Shown: positions 1 through 5,044 of the stretch, piece by piece
Numbering within the stretch: position 1 is the first letter of the stretch
Layout: every line of letters begins with the position of its first letter
DNA from: JADGHX01 sp040255575
Lineage (GTDB): Bacteria; Pseudomonadota; Gammaproteobacteria; Steroidobacterales; Steroidobacteraceae
Direction: 5' to 3'
Length of the DNA: 8,281 nucleotides
Assembly: GCA_040255575.1 (NCBI GenBank)
Contig: JBDZVF010000286.1
Span: forward strand, 1 to 8,281
Translations under genes and position numbers: made by a program
The notes under the pieces: model-generated
Seen by the model: only the letters and a program-made list of their open reading frames with translations
Database searches by the model: none
Told to the model about the DNA's origin: nothing

Positions 1-131
1 GTCCCTTCGACCGTGACGCGTTTGCTGAAGTCGAACTGCGCAGCGGAGTGGTGCGCCGAGGCCAGGCTCGCGCCGAGCGCGAGCGCCGGGATAGTGGCCG
101 CGACGATCCCTTTCTTGACGAATGTCGACAT
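1..131 (-). CDS. DUF6152-type exported protein, N-terminal part (runs off left edge)
   Basis: Only the first 43 codons lie in the window; the gene continues beyond base 1. The start is an ATG at 131-129 preceded by a clear AGGAG Shine-Dalgarno at 141-145. The product opens with a signal peptide: lysines at 6-7, a hydrophobic Ala/Leu core, and an Ala-Ser-Ala end at about residue 26. The mature N-terminus then begins His-His-Ser, followed by a Phe-Asp-x-x-Lys-x-Val-Thr-x-x-Gly stretch. The His-His-Ser start and Val-Thr-x-x-Gly pattern is what I know of the DUF6152 family of small periplasmic proteins of unknown function. It lies 48 bp downstream of the 986-180 gene on the same strand, so the two are probably cotranscribed. 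Family assignment rests on the N-terminus alone; no function can be assigned. Confidence 0.75.
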   Translation of the reverse strand, partial: MSTFVKKGIVAATIPALALGASLASAHHSAAQFDFSKRVTVEG

Positions 132-140
132 TGATCCAGT

Positions 141-145
141 CTCCT
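141..145 (-). promoter_or_regulatory. Shine-Dalgarno of the DUF6152-type gene
   Basis: On the minus strand AGGAG lies 9 nt before the ATG at 131-129. It supports that start codon for the gene cut by the window edge. Confidence 0.65.
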
Positions 146-179
146 GAGTGTGTCTCGACCTGAACCCGCTGGCGCGGGG

Positions 180-986
180 CTATTCCTTCGCCTCGCGGGC
201 TTTGTAGACATCGCTCATGCGCGCGTTCGCCGGCTTGCCGGCCTTGAGCTGTTCGGTGCGCAGATCGAGCAACGAATACCAAAAGTCATCCGGACAGCGA
301 TAAGGGAGGATGAACCCATCCTGCAACGGCTCGTACTTGCGCTGGATCTTGACCGGCTTCGTGTAATAGACCGGGTCCGTGATCGAGGCCTCGTAATTGA
401 GCACCTTCTTGCCGGCATCGTCCTTGCTCAGCCAGAAGCGCTCGTCGATCGTGGCCTGGTCACTGTGCGGGTGCGCACCCTGGTCCCGACCGTCGAGCAG
501 GTCGGTGGTCCTGACCACGAGAACGTCGCCTTCCCAATGTCCTTGAGAATAGCCACCACGGCTAGGTATCCGTCGCTCGACCGGCAGCTGACGCGAGCCG
601 GTGTAGATCCGGCGCGTCTCGTTTTCGACTTCGTAGATGATCGTGAGCTGATCGGGCTTCTGGATGAACTCCAGCGGGTAGCCGCCCGGCATTTCCATCA
701 TCGTGGGCGTGCCGTAGTCGACGCAGTAAGCTGCCGGGTTCGCCTGTTCGGGCCCGAGCAGCTTCCGGTATTCCTCGATACGGCGCTTGCCCTCATCGGT
801 CAGCGGCAGATCCGGTCGCAGACCGCCGAAGCCGGATGCCCGCTGGCCTGGTGCACCGGTATATGCCTTCCAGAGGCCGGTGAAGTCCGGTTGGGCGGCA
901 GCGGCCGCCGCGAACGTGCCGGACGCCAGGAGGACTGTGGTGGCAATGACGAGTTTTGACGCTGTTCTCATGTTTCGTAACATCAC
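180..986 (-). CDS. Secreted protein of the PDFTGLW / GHWEGD family, function unknown
   Basis: Encodes up to 268 residues, ending at TAG 182-180. The reading frame opens with GTG (986-984) directly followed by ATG (983-981). No strong Shine-Dalgarno decides between them, and the ATG is the more usual choice. A signal peptide covers about residues 1-31 (arginines, a hydrophobic core, an Ala-rich end). The mature protein begins Pro-Asp-Phe-Thr-Gly-Leu-Trp (33-39). Other landmarks are Cys88, an aromatic/Pro-rich segment at 99-108, a Gly-His-Trp-Glu-Gly-Asp box at 149-154, a Tyr-Glu-Ala-Ser-Ile-x-Asp-Pro segment at 198-205 and Tyr-Arg-Cys at 229-231. The same landmarks recur in the same order in the protein at 7146-7967, so the two are paralogues. 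I know this as a recurrent secreted, uncharacterised family in proteobacteria and acidobacteria; I know no established activity. The first gene of an operon with the DUF6152-type gene. Confidence 0.85.
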   Translation of the reverse strand: MMLRNMRTASKLVIATTVLLASGTFAAAAAAQPDFTGLWKAYTGAPGQRASGFGGLRPDLPLTDEGKRRIEEYRKLLGPEQANPAAYCVDYGTPTMMEMPGGYPLEFIQKPDQLTIIYEVENETRRIYTGSRQLPVERRIPSRGGYSQGHWEGDVLVVRTTDLLDGRDQGAHPHSDQATIDERFWLSKDDAGKKVLNYEASITDPVYYTKPVKIQRKYEPLQDGFILPYRCPDDFWYSLLDLRTEQLKAGKPANARMSDVYKAREAKE

Positions 987-1005
987 CCTGGCTTCCCATC
1001 CCCCG

Positions 1006-1021
1006 TTTGTGCTGTCACAAA
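1006..1021. promoter_or_regulatory. Inverted repeat TTTGTG-N4-CACAAA, candidate operator
   Basis: A perfect 6-bp inverted repeat with a 4-bp spacer in the divergent region between the secreted-protein operon (minus) and the MDR oxidoreductase (plus). It abuts a second inverted repeat at 1022-1035. The 4-bp spacer does not fit the CRP/FNR half-site spacing, so no regulator is proposed. The binding role is inferred from position and symmetry only. Confidence 0.35.
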
Positions 1022-1035
1022 GAATACCGATATTC
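1022..1035. promoter_or_regulatory. Inverted repeat GAATA-N4-TATTC, candidate operator
   Basis: A perfect 5-bp inverted repeat with a 4-bp spacer, immediately adjacent to the repeat ending at 1021. It lies about 36 bp upstream of the minus-strand GTG/ATG start and 187 bp upstream of the oxidoreductase start. No convincing -35/-10 pair for either gene was found in 987-1221, and nothing else recognisable is present there. Confidence 0.3.
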
Positions 1036-1208
1036 CGGGCGGCTCCGGCTCAGATATCCCTGCATGAGCCATCAGGTGATCGAGCAGGCGAACCAGGTGG
1101 GAGCCGACGCAGACGGCCAGGCAGATGGCCAAAGAGTTTGCGTGCGATGGACGAACGCCGTGCGGTCAAAGCACTGCTGCGCCGTGAGTCCCCTGCTACG
1201 CTGCAATC

Positions 1209-1214
1209 GGAGGG
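1209..1214 (+). promoter_or_regulatory. Shine-Dalgarno deciding the oxidoreductase start
   Basis: GGAGGG, 7 nt before ATG 1222. No upstream in-frame ATG has a comparable site, so the roughly 145 codons of open frame upstream are treated as non-coding. Confidence 0.7.
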
Positions 1215-1221
1215 AAATCCA

Positions 1222-2187
1222 ATGAGCCCAGGCAAGAATCCCGTAACTTCCGTCGTCAGCAAGGCTGTCACCTATTCGGGCCGCGGAGGCTATGACGTCA
1301 TCGCAGTCTCGGAAAGGACCGTTCGGCCGCCCGAGGCAAACGAAGTGCGAATAAGGGTGGCAGCCTCGGCGGTCAATCCGACGGACATCGCTTTGCGCGA
1401 TCCCGGACGGGGAAACATGCCACCACCGCTAACGCCGGGAATGGATGCAGCGGGTACGGTGGAAGCAGCAGGCGCAGGCGTGACCCGCCTCAAAGTCGGC
1501 GACGAGGTAATGGCCGCCGTCATGCCAGTTCGCCCGGAGGGCGGAGCTCAGGCGGCACACATTGTCATTCCCGCCGCCTCGGCAGTTCACAAACCGAAAG
1601 GTGTCACGCTGATCGAGGCGGCGACGATCCCGATGAACGGCCTGACCGCTCTGTACTCGCTCGAGCACGCCGCGCTCTCGGCCGGGCAGACGCTTGCGGT
1701 GAGTGGCGGCGCGGGTTGGCTTGCCTATCAGACGATCGTGATCGCGAAGCACCGGGGGCTTCGAGTGATCGCTGACGCCAAGGCTGCAGAGATCGACCTG
1801 GTACGCGGCTACGGGGCAGATGCCGTCGTGGAACGGGGACCTGCGTTCGCTGCGGCCATTCGGCGCGAGATCCCCGGCGGCGCCGATGCGCTTCTCGACA
1901 CGGCTTTGCTCGGCGAAAAGTCATTTGGCGCCATCAAGGACGGCGGCATCTACATTCCCGTTCGCGGCTGGAACGGCGGCCCGGGCGAGCGTGGCATCCG
2001 GATCAAACCGGTACTGGCGATCGAGAGGCTGGAGCGCACGGACTGGCTGGAGTTCCTTCGCGAGCTTGTGGAAGCCGGCCATCTCAAGCCGCATGTCGCG
2101 CGCGAATTTGCGCCCGAGCAAGTTGCGGATGCCCAGCGGTTGCTGATGGCGGGCGGTTTGCGAGGACGTGCGGTGATTGTGTTCTGA
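1222..2187 (+). CDS. Zinc-independent MDR-family NAD(P)H oxidoreductase (quinone oxidoreductase-like)
   Basis: Encodes 321 residues. The open frame extends upstream to 787, but the start is placed at ATG 1222 because GGAGGG at 1209-1214 lies 7 nt before it and the protein then has the usual family length. Residues 1-125 form the GroES-like substrate domain, with an Ala-Ser-Ala-Val-Asn-Pro-Thr-Asp segment (48-55) and Pro-Gly-Met-Asp-Ala-Ala-Gly-Thr-Val (72-80), both typical of quinone oxidoreductase/enoyl reductase-like MDRs. The catalytic and structural zinc ligands of alcohol dehydrogenases are absent. The Rossmann segment is at about 158-186; its glycine loop reads Ser-Gly-Gly-Ala-Gly-Trp-Leu-Ala (161-168) instead of the usual ending in Gly-Val-Gly. 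The C-terminus has the family-typical Gly-(Arg)-x-Val segment. Likely a cytoplasmic NADPH-dependent reductase of an alpha,beta-unsaturated carbonyl or quinone; the substrate is unknown. Convergent with the methyltransferase gene, 59 bp apart. Confidence 0.88.
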   Translation: MSPGKNPVTSVVSKAVTYSGRGGYDVIAVSERTVRPPEANEVRIRVAASAVNPTDIALRDPGRGNMPPPLTPGMDAAGTVEAAGAGVTRLKVGDEVMAAVMPVRPEGGAQAAHIVIPAASAVHKPKGVTLIEAATIPMNGLTALYSLEHAALSAGQTLAVSGGAGWLAYQTIVIAKHRGLRVIADAKAAEIDLVRGYGADAVVERGPAFAAAIRREIPGGADALLDTALLGEKSFGAIKDGGIYIPVRGWNGGPGERGIRIKPVLAIERLERTDWLEFLRELVEAGHLKPHVAREFAPEQVADAQRLLMAGGLRGRAVIVF

Positions 2188-2246
2188 CGAGGTGATCGGA
2201 CTGAATGACTCCGGGCTGATCTCACTGTGCGGCGAATGGCCTACTC

Positions 2247-2879
2247 TCAGCGCCTGACAAACCGATAAGCGAAGCGATCGGTCGTGCCCCTGATGGAAGG
2301 GTCGAATACCTTGGTGGCGTGCAGATCGCCCTTGTTAGCCAGCACAGTGCTTTCCGCGTCCAGCGCAAATCCTGCCGTGCCCACCTCCTTGCGAACAGCT
2401 GCAGGGTCGATCCGATGCAGCGACTCGGCATGACTTGCGCCCGTCCCAGTGGCGGCAACGTGGTCAACGATAACGTAGAGCCCACCCGGCTTGAGCCGCT
2501 CATGGACGGCTCGATTGAAGCCACCCGGAGTTGCGCCTCTCGTTTGGAGGAGCGCGGTATGCAGATCATGGTAGAACAGGTGCAGCCACACGATATCGAG
2601 GGATTGCGAGCTCTCCGGTAGCGCCACGAGGTTCGCGGAGACGACCTCCACATTCTCTCTTCCCGGCTCCTTTGCCAGCCCCCGCATCTGGCCGATCGGA
2701 TCGCTCTTGAAATGGGCGAGCTCGGTCGGCACGAAACTGTCGACGCGTCCCTTGGGTCCGACGATGTCGGAGAACAGGCGGGTCCAGTCTCCACTGCCTG
2801 GCCACACATCCATCACAGTGGAGCCCGCATGAACTCGTGCGAATCGACTCAACTCAAGAGCCTTAGAGGAGTCGTACAT
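2247..2879 (-). CDS. Predicted class I SAM-dependent methyltransferase (COG4798-like), cytoplasmic
   Basis: Encodes 210 residues from ATG 2879 to TGA 2249-2247. An upstream in-frame ATG at 2894 overlaps the SDR stop by one base but has no ribosome site; ATG 2879 has GGAGG at 2889-2885 with 5-nt spacing and is preferred. Motif I, the SAM-binding loop, is Val-Met-Asp-Val-Trp-Pro-Gly-Ser-Gly-Asp-Trp (22-32). A Leu-Asp-Ile-Val-Trp strand (94-98) and a Leu-Lys-Pro-Gly-Gly segment (129-133) are typical of the fold. The C-terminal part has His-Arg-Ile-Asp-Pro (155-159), Ala-Gly-Phe (169-171) and Phe-Asp-x-x-Ile-Arg-Gly-x-Thr-Asp-Arg-Phe (192-203), which match my recollection of the COG4798 'predicted methyltransferase' family. 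Many relatives carry a signal peptide; this one does not. Second gene of the SDR operon; the substrate is unknown. Confidence 0.82.
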   Translation of the reverse strand: MYDSSKALELSRFARVHAGSTVMDVWPGSGDWTRLFSDIVGPKGRVDSFVPTELAHFKSDPIGQMRGLAKEPGRENVEVVSANLVALPESSQSLDIVWLHLFYHDLHTALLQTRGATPGGFNRAVHERLKPGGLYVIVDHVAATGTGASHAESLHRIDPAAVRKEVGTAGFALDAESTVLANKGDLHATKVFDPSIRGTTDRFAYRFVRR

Positions 2880-2884
2880 CGGAA

Positions 2885-2889
2885 CCTCC
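2885..2889 (-). promoter_or_regulatory. Shine-Dalgarno deciding the methyltransferase start
   Basis: GGAGG on the minus strand, 5 nt before ATG 2879. It favours this start, which leaves a 14-nt gap after the SDR stop, over the ATG at 2894 that would overlap that stop. Confidence 0.6.
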
Positions 2890-2893
2890 GACA

Positions 2894-3628
2894 TCAGATA
2901 GCCGAGAAGCCGCCGTCGACAGACAACTCCACCCCATTCACGAAGTTCGAATCGTCTGAAGCAAGAAACAGCGCGGCCGCCGCGATTTCCTCAGGACGAC
3001 CCATTTTCCCCCGTGGGATCAGGGATTCGAACATCCGCTTCGCCTCCTCGTCGATAACCTGGTCCTGCATCGGTGTGGCGATCGGCCCCGGGTGCAGCAC
3101 GTTCACACGGATATTCCTGCCCTTGAGTTCGTTGAGCCACCCGCGTGCGAATGCGTGCAGCGCCGCCTTGCTCGCCGCATACACGCTGTAACCAGGAAAA
3201 CCTTTGATCGAAGCAACTGAGCCGGTCATGAAGATCGATCCACCGTCGTTGAACAGCGGCAACGCCTTCTGGACCGTGAACAGCGTGCCGCGCGCATTCA
3301 GGCCGAAGGTCACGTCGAAGTGTTGCTCGGTAATCTCGCCCAGTCGCGCGGCTTTGCCGGTACCCGCGCTTGCGTACAAGATGTCGATCCTGCCTTTTAC
3401 GCGCTTGACCGTATCGAACAGGCGGTCGAGATCGTCGAGATTGGCCGCATCTCCCCGCACGCCGGTCACGTTCCGGCCAATCAGCTTGACGGCCTCATCG
3501 AGCGCGTCCTGCCTGCGGCCCATGATGAAAACGTAGGCGCCTTCCTCAACGAACCGCCTGGCGCCCGCGAGGGCCATACCGCTCGATCCACCCGTGATCA
3601 CCGCAACCTTACCCTCAAGCTTTCCCAT
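2894..3628 (-). CDS. Short-chain dehydrogenase/reductase (classical SDR)
   Basis: Encodes 244 residues from ATG 3628 to TGA 2896-2894. AAGGAG at 3640-3635 with 6-nt spacing supports the start. Classical SDR layout: cofactor loop Thr12-Gly-Gly-Ser-Ser-Gly-Met-Ala19, Gly-Arg-Arg at 37-39 after the second strand (suggesting NADP preference), Gly-Asp-Ala-Ala at 59-62, Ala-Ser-Ala-Gly at 86-89 in place of Asn-Asn-Ala-Gly, Asn111, catalytic Ser137, Tyr150 and Lys154 (Tyr-x-x-x-Lys), Pro-Gly at 180-181, and a C-terminal Val-Asp-Gly-Gly-Phe. Length and motif spacing are normal. Oddity: the third glycine of the T-G-x-x-x-G-x-G loop is Ala19. It probably oxidises or reduces a hydroxyl/keto group in the cytoplasm; the substrate is unknown. 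First gene of an operon with the methyltransferase and divergent from the LysR gene, the usual arrangement for a LysR-controlled target. Confidence 0.92.
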   Translation of the reverse strand: MGKLEGKVAVITGGSSGMALAGARRFVEEGAYVFIMGRRQDALDEAVKLIGRNVTGVRGDAANLDDLDRLFDTVKRVKGRIDILYASAGTGKAARLGEITEQHFDVTFGLNARGTLFTVQKALPLFNDGGSIFMTGSVASIKGFPGYSVYAASKAALHAFARGWLNELKGRNIRVNVLHPGPIATPMQDQVIDEEAKRMFESLIPRGKMGRPEEIAAAALFLASDDSNFVNGVELSVDGGFSAI

Positions 3629-3634
3629 GACTTT

Positions 3635-3640
3635 CTCCTT
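3635..3640 (-). promoter_or_regulatory. Shine-Dalgarno of the SDR gene
   Basis: AAGGAG on the minus strand, 6 nt before ATG 3628. Confidence 0.65.
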
Positions 3641-3656
3641 CCAGACTTTGATCGTT

Positions 3657-3671
3657 TCGGGAACGTCCCGA
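3657..3671. promoter_or_regulatory. Inverted repeat TCGGGA-ACG-TCCCGA, candidate operator
   Basis: A perfect 6-bp inverted repeat with a 3-bp spacer, 28 bp upstream of the SDR start and just downstream of the candidate -10. Bound protein here would cover the predicted transcription start. The same half-site recurs at 3709-3714 (TCCCGA) and 3809-3814 (TCGGGA) in this intergenic region. It could be a LysR-protein site or that of another repressor; the arms do not directly show a T-N11-A LysR box. Confidence 0.4.
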
Positions 3672-3678
3672 CACCCTC

Positions 3679-3707
3679 AACATAGGTCCGCCGGAGTCAG
3701 GTGTTGA
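3679..3707 (-). promoter_or_regulatory. Candidate sigma70-type promoter for the SDR-methyltransferase operon
   Basis: On the minus strand TCAACA (3707-3702, 4/6 to TTGACA) and TATGTT (3684-3679, 4/6 to TATAAT) are 17 bp apart. Transcription would start near 3672, giving a leader of about 45 nt. The hexamers sit on the two arms of a perfect 7-bp inverted repeat, CTCAACA (3676-3682) and TGTTGAG (3702-3708), so symmetry could reflect a binding site instead. Consensus matches are modest. Confidence 0.35.
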
Positions 3708-3873
3708 GTCCCGAAGCGCGCATATCGGTGGTGCAAAATCGGACCGGTGGGAAGGCTGACGCGAGCCGCGACAATCGGTGTTCGCCGTTGGGAATTGAGG
3801 CACGCTCGTCGGGATAAGCTAGGATGACCGCCCGTACTGCTGCACGATGCGTTGGATATGGACTCTGGAAGGC

Positions 3874-3898
3874 GCACCGCGCGGTGCCGGATTGCACC
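3874..3898 (+). promoter_or_regulatory. Overlapping palindromes at the LysR gene start
   Basis: A perfect 14-bp palindrome lies at 3874-3887. Its right arm GGTGC (3883-3887) can also pair with GCACC at 3894-3898, which touches the ATG at 3899. Two mutually exclusive hairpins are therefore possible in the leader; the second would hide the bases just before the start codon. It could alternatively be a DNA site for autoregulation. There is no good Shine-Dalgarno here. Confidence 0.3.
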
Positions 3899-4798
3899 AT
3901 GATCGAATGGGATGACGTTCGCTACTTTCTTGCCGTCGCGCGCGGAGGCTCAGTCCGGGCTGCCGCCGAGGGCCTCGGGGTGTATCACTCGACGGTGCTG
4001 CGACGGATCGCCCAGCTCGAGGAACGCCTCGGGGCGCACATGTTCGAAAAGCTGCCCTCGGGCTACCGCCTGACGGCTGCGGGCGAGGAAGTTCTCGAGC
4101 TCGCGAGCCAGATGGAAGCGTCGTCGCACCAGCTGGAGACGCGTGTCTTCGGCCGCGACCAGAGCGTGCGCGGCCTTCTGCGGGTCACGTTGCCACCGCC
4201 GCTTGCGACACACCTGCTCATGCCGGACTTCGCCGATTTCGCGCGTCTGCATCCGGACATCGAGATGGACATGCTGTCGTCCGGCGAGCTGGCAAATCTG
4301 ACCAACCGCGAGGCCGACGTGGCGATCCGCGTCGTGTACGACCGCAAGACCCTGCCGCTCAATCTTCACGGCCTGAAGGGGCCGGAGCTGTTCGGTGGCG
4401 TCTACATGTCCCGCGATCGACTCGACGCATGGCGCGCGGGCGCGCCGGATCCCATCCGGTGGATCGTCATCAGCATTCATGGCGTTCCAGATTGGGCCAA
4501 CGAAGGTGAGGTTCGCACCACGGCGGTTCCATTCAGGACCACGGACGCCGAGGCGCAGATCGTTGCTGTACGGCAAGGGCTCGGGATCACGACGCTGCCG
4601 TGCTTCGTTGGAGATGCCGACCCCCTGTTGGTGAGGGTACCGGGCACCGACCTGCACATGTACGGAACGCTCTGGCTTCTCACACAAGGGGAGACACGCA
4701 AGACGAAGCGCGTGCGGCTTTTCACGGAGCTCGTATCCCGCAGGCTCGCCGCATACGCTCCGCTTCTTGCGGGGCGGCTGTCCATGTCGCGCGAGTGA
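3899..4798 (+). CDS. LysR-family transcriptional regulator
   Basis: Encodes 299 residues, the normal LysR length. The frame is open from 3824, but ATG 3899 puts the winged helix-turn-helix at the expected N-terminal position and is chosen although no strong ribosome site precedes it. Residues 4-63 carry the DNA-binding domain: Phe-Leu-Ala-Val-Ala (10-14), Ser-Val-Arg-Ala-Ala-Ala (18-23), recognition helix around His30-Ser-Thr-Val-Leu-Arg-Arg (30-36), Gln-Leu-Glu-Glu-Arg-Leu-Gly (39-45) and a Leu-Thr-Ala-Ala-Gly-Glu turn (58-63). Residues from about 90 form the effector-binding domain, with the conserved Ala-Asp-Val-Ala-Ile-Arg at 139-144 and a Gly-Leu-Gly-Ile motif near 227-230. Divergent from the SDR operon across 270 bp, which suggests it controls that operon and itself. 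The inducer is not evident. Confidence 0.93.
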   Translation: MIEWDDVRYFLAVARGGSVRAAAEGLGVYHSTVLRRIAQLEERLGAHMFEKLPSGYRLTAAGEEVLELASQMEASSHQLETRVFGRDQSVRGLLRVTLPPPLATHLLMPDFADFARLHPDIEMDMLSSGELANLTNREADVAIRVVYDRKTLPLNLHGLKGPELFGGVYMSRDRLDAWRAGAPDPIRWIVISIHGVPDWANEGEVRTTAVPFRTTDAEAQIVAVRQGLGITTLPCFVGDADPLLVRVPGTDLHMYGTLWLLTQGETRKTKRVRLFTELVSRRLAAYAPLLAGRLSMSRE

Positions 4799-4834
4799 CG
4801 CTCAGCAGCGGGGAGTCATCGGGGAACGCTGGCC

Positions 4835-4854
4835 CTTCGATGCGAAGCTCTTTT
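4835..4854 (+). terminator. Weak candidate rho-independent terminator after the LysR gene
   Basis: A 5-bp stem CTTCG (4835-4839) / CGAAG (4843-4847) with a 3-nt loop is followed by TCTTTT at 4849-4854. It lies 37 bp after the LysR stop. The stem is short and the T-run brief, so it is only a candidate. Confidence 0.35.
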
Positions 4855-4938
4855 ATCTCTCCTTCTCGCCGGTTTATCCCAGCGTAATAAGGGATCCGGT
4901 GACCACACAGTTGCGCAGTCGCCGCTCACTGGGTGAAT

Positions 4939-4962
4939 CGAGAGGCCCTCGCAGGTCTCTCG
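4939..4962 (+). terminator. Stem-loop in the LysR / PQQ dehydrogenase convergent spacer
   Basis: Arms CGAGAGGCC (4939-4947) and GGTCTCTCG (4954-4962) form a 9-bp RNA stem with one G-U pair and a 6-nt loop. The wobble pairs only in plus-strand RNA; on minus-strand RNA it becomes an A-C mismatch. No T-run follows on either side. It may be a transcript-end or stability hairpin. The rest of 4799-5044 shows no gene. Confidence 0.35.
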
Positions 4963-5044
4963 TAGCCGCCGTAGGCAAATAGCAATCCCCGATATATAGC
5001 CATTAGCGGCACCGACAGATGGGTCTCATCCTCGAAGTATTGGC

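Noticed and set aside
150..959. Plus-strand open frame of 269 codons opposite the 986-180 secreted-protein gene
   Set aside because: Antisense shadow; the minus-strand product has a signal peptide and matches its paralogue at 7146-7967, while the plus-strand product resembles nothing I know.
1006..1021. CRP/FNR binding site reading of TTTGTG-N4-CACAAA
   Set aside because: CRP and FNR half-sites need a longer central spacing than the 4 bp seen here.
787..1221. N-terminal extension of the MDR oxidoreductase frame
   Set aside because: Part of it overlaps the opposite-strand secreted-protein gene, the composition is low-complexity Arg/Pro/Ala, and the strong ribosome site at 1209-1214 places the start at 1222.
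956..1225. Possible small gene in the 987-1221 intergenic region (89-codon plus-strand and 73-codon minus-strand frames)
   Set aside because: No ribosome site, atypical residue content with many Cys and Arg, and both overlap neighbouring genes; the region is better read as regulatory.
2188..2246. Bidirectional terminator between the oxidoreductase and methyltransferase genes
   Set aside because: Only short imperfect complementarity around GGTGATC and GATCTCAC and no T-run; not enough to call a terminator.
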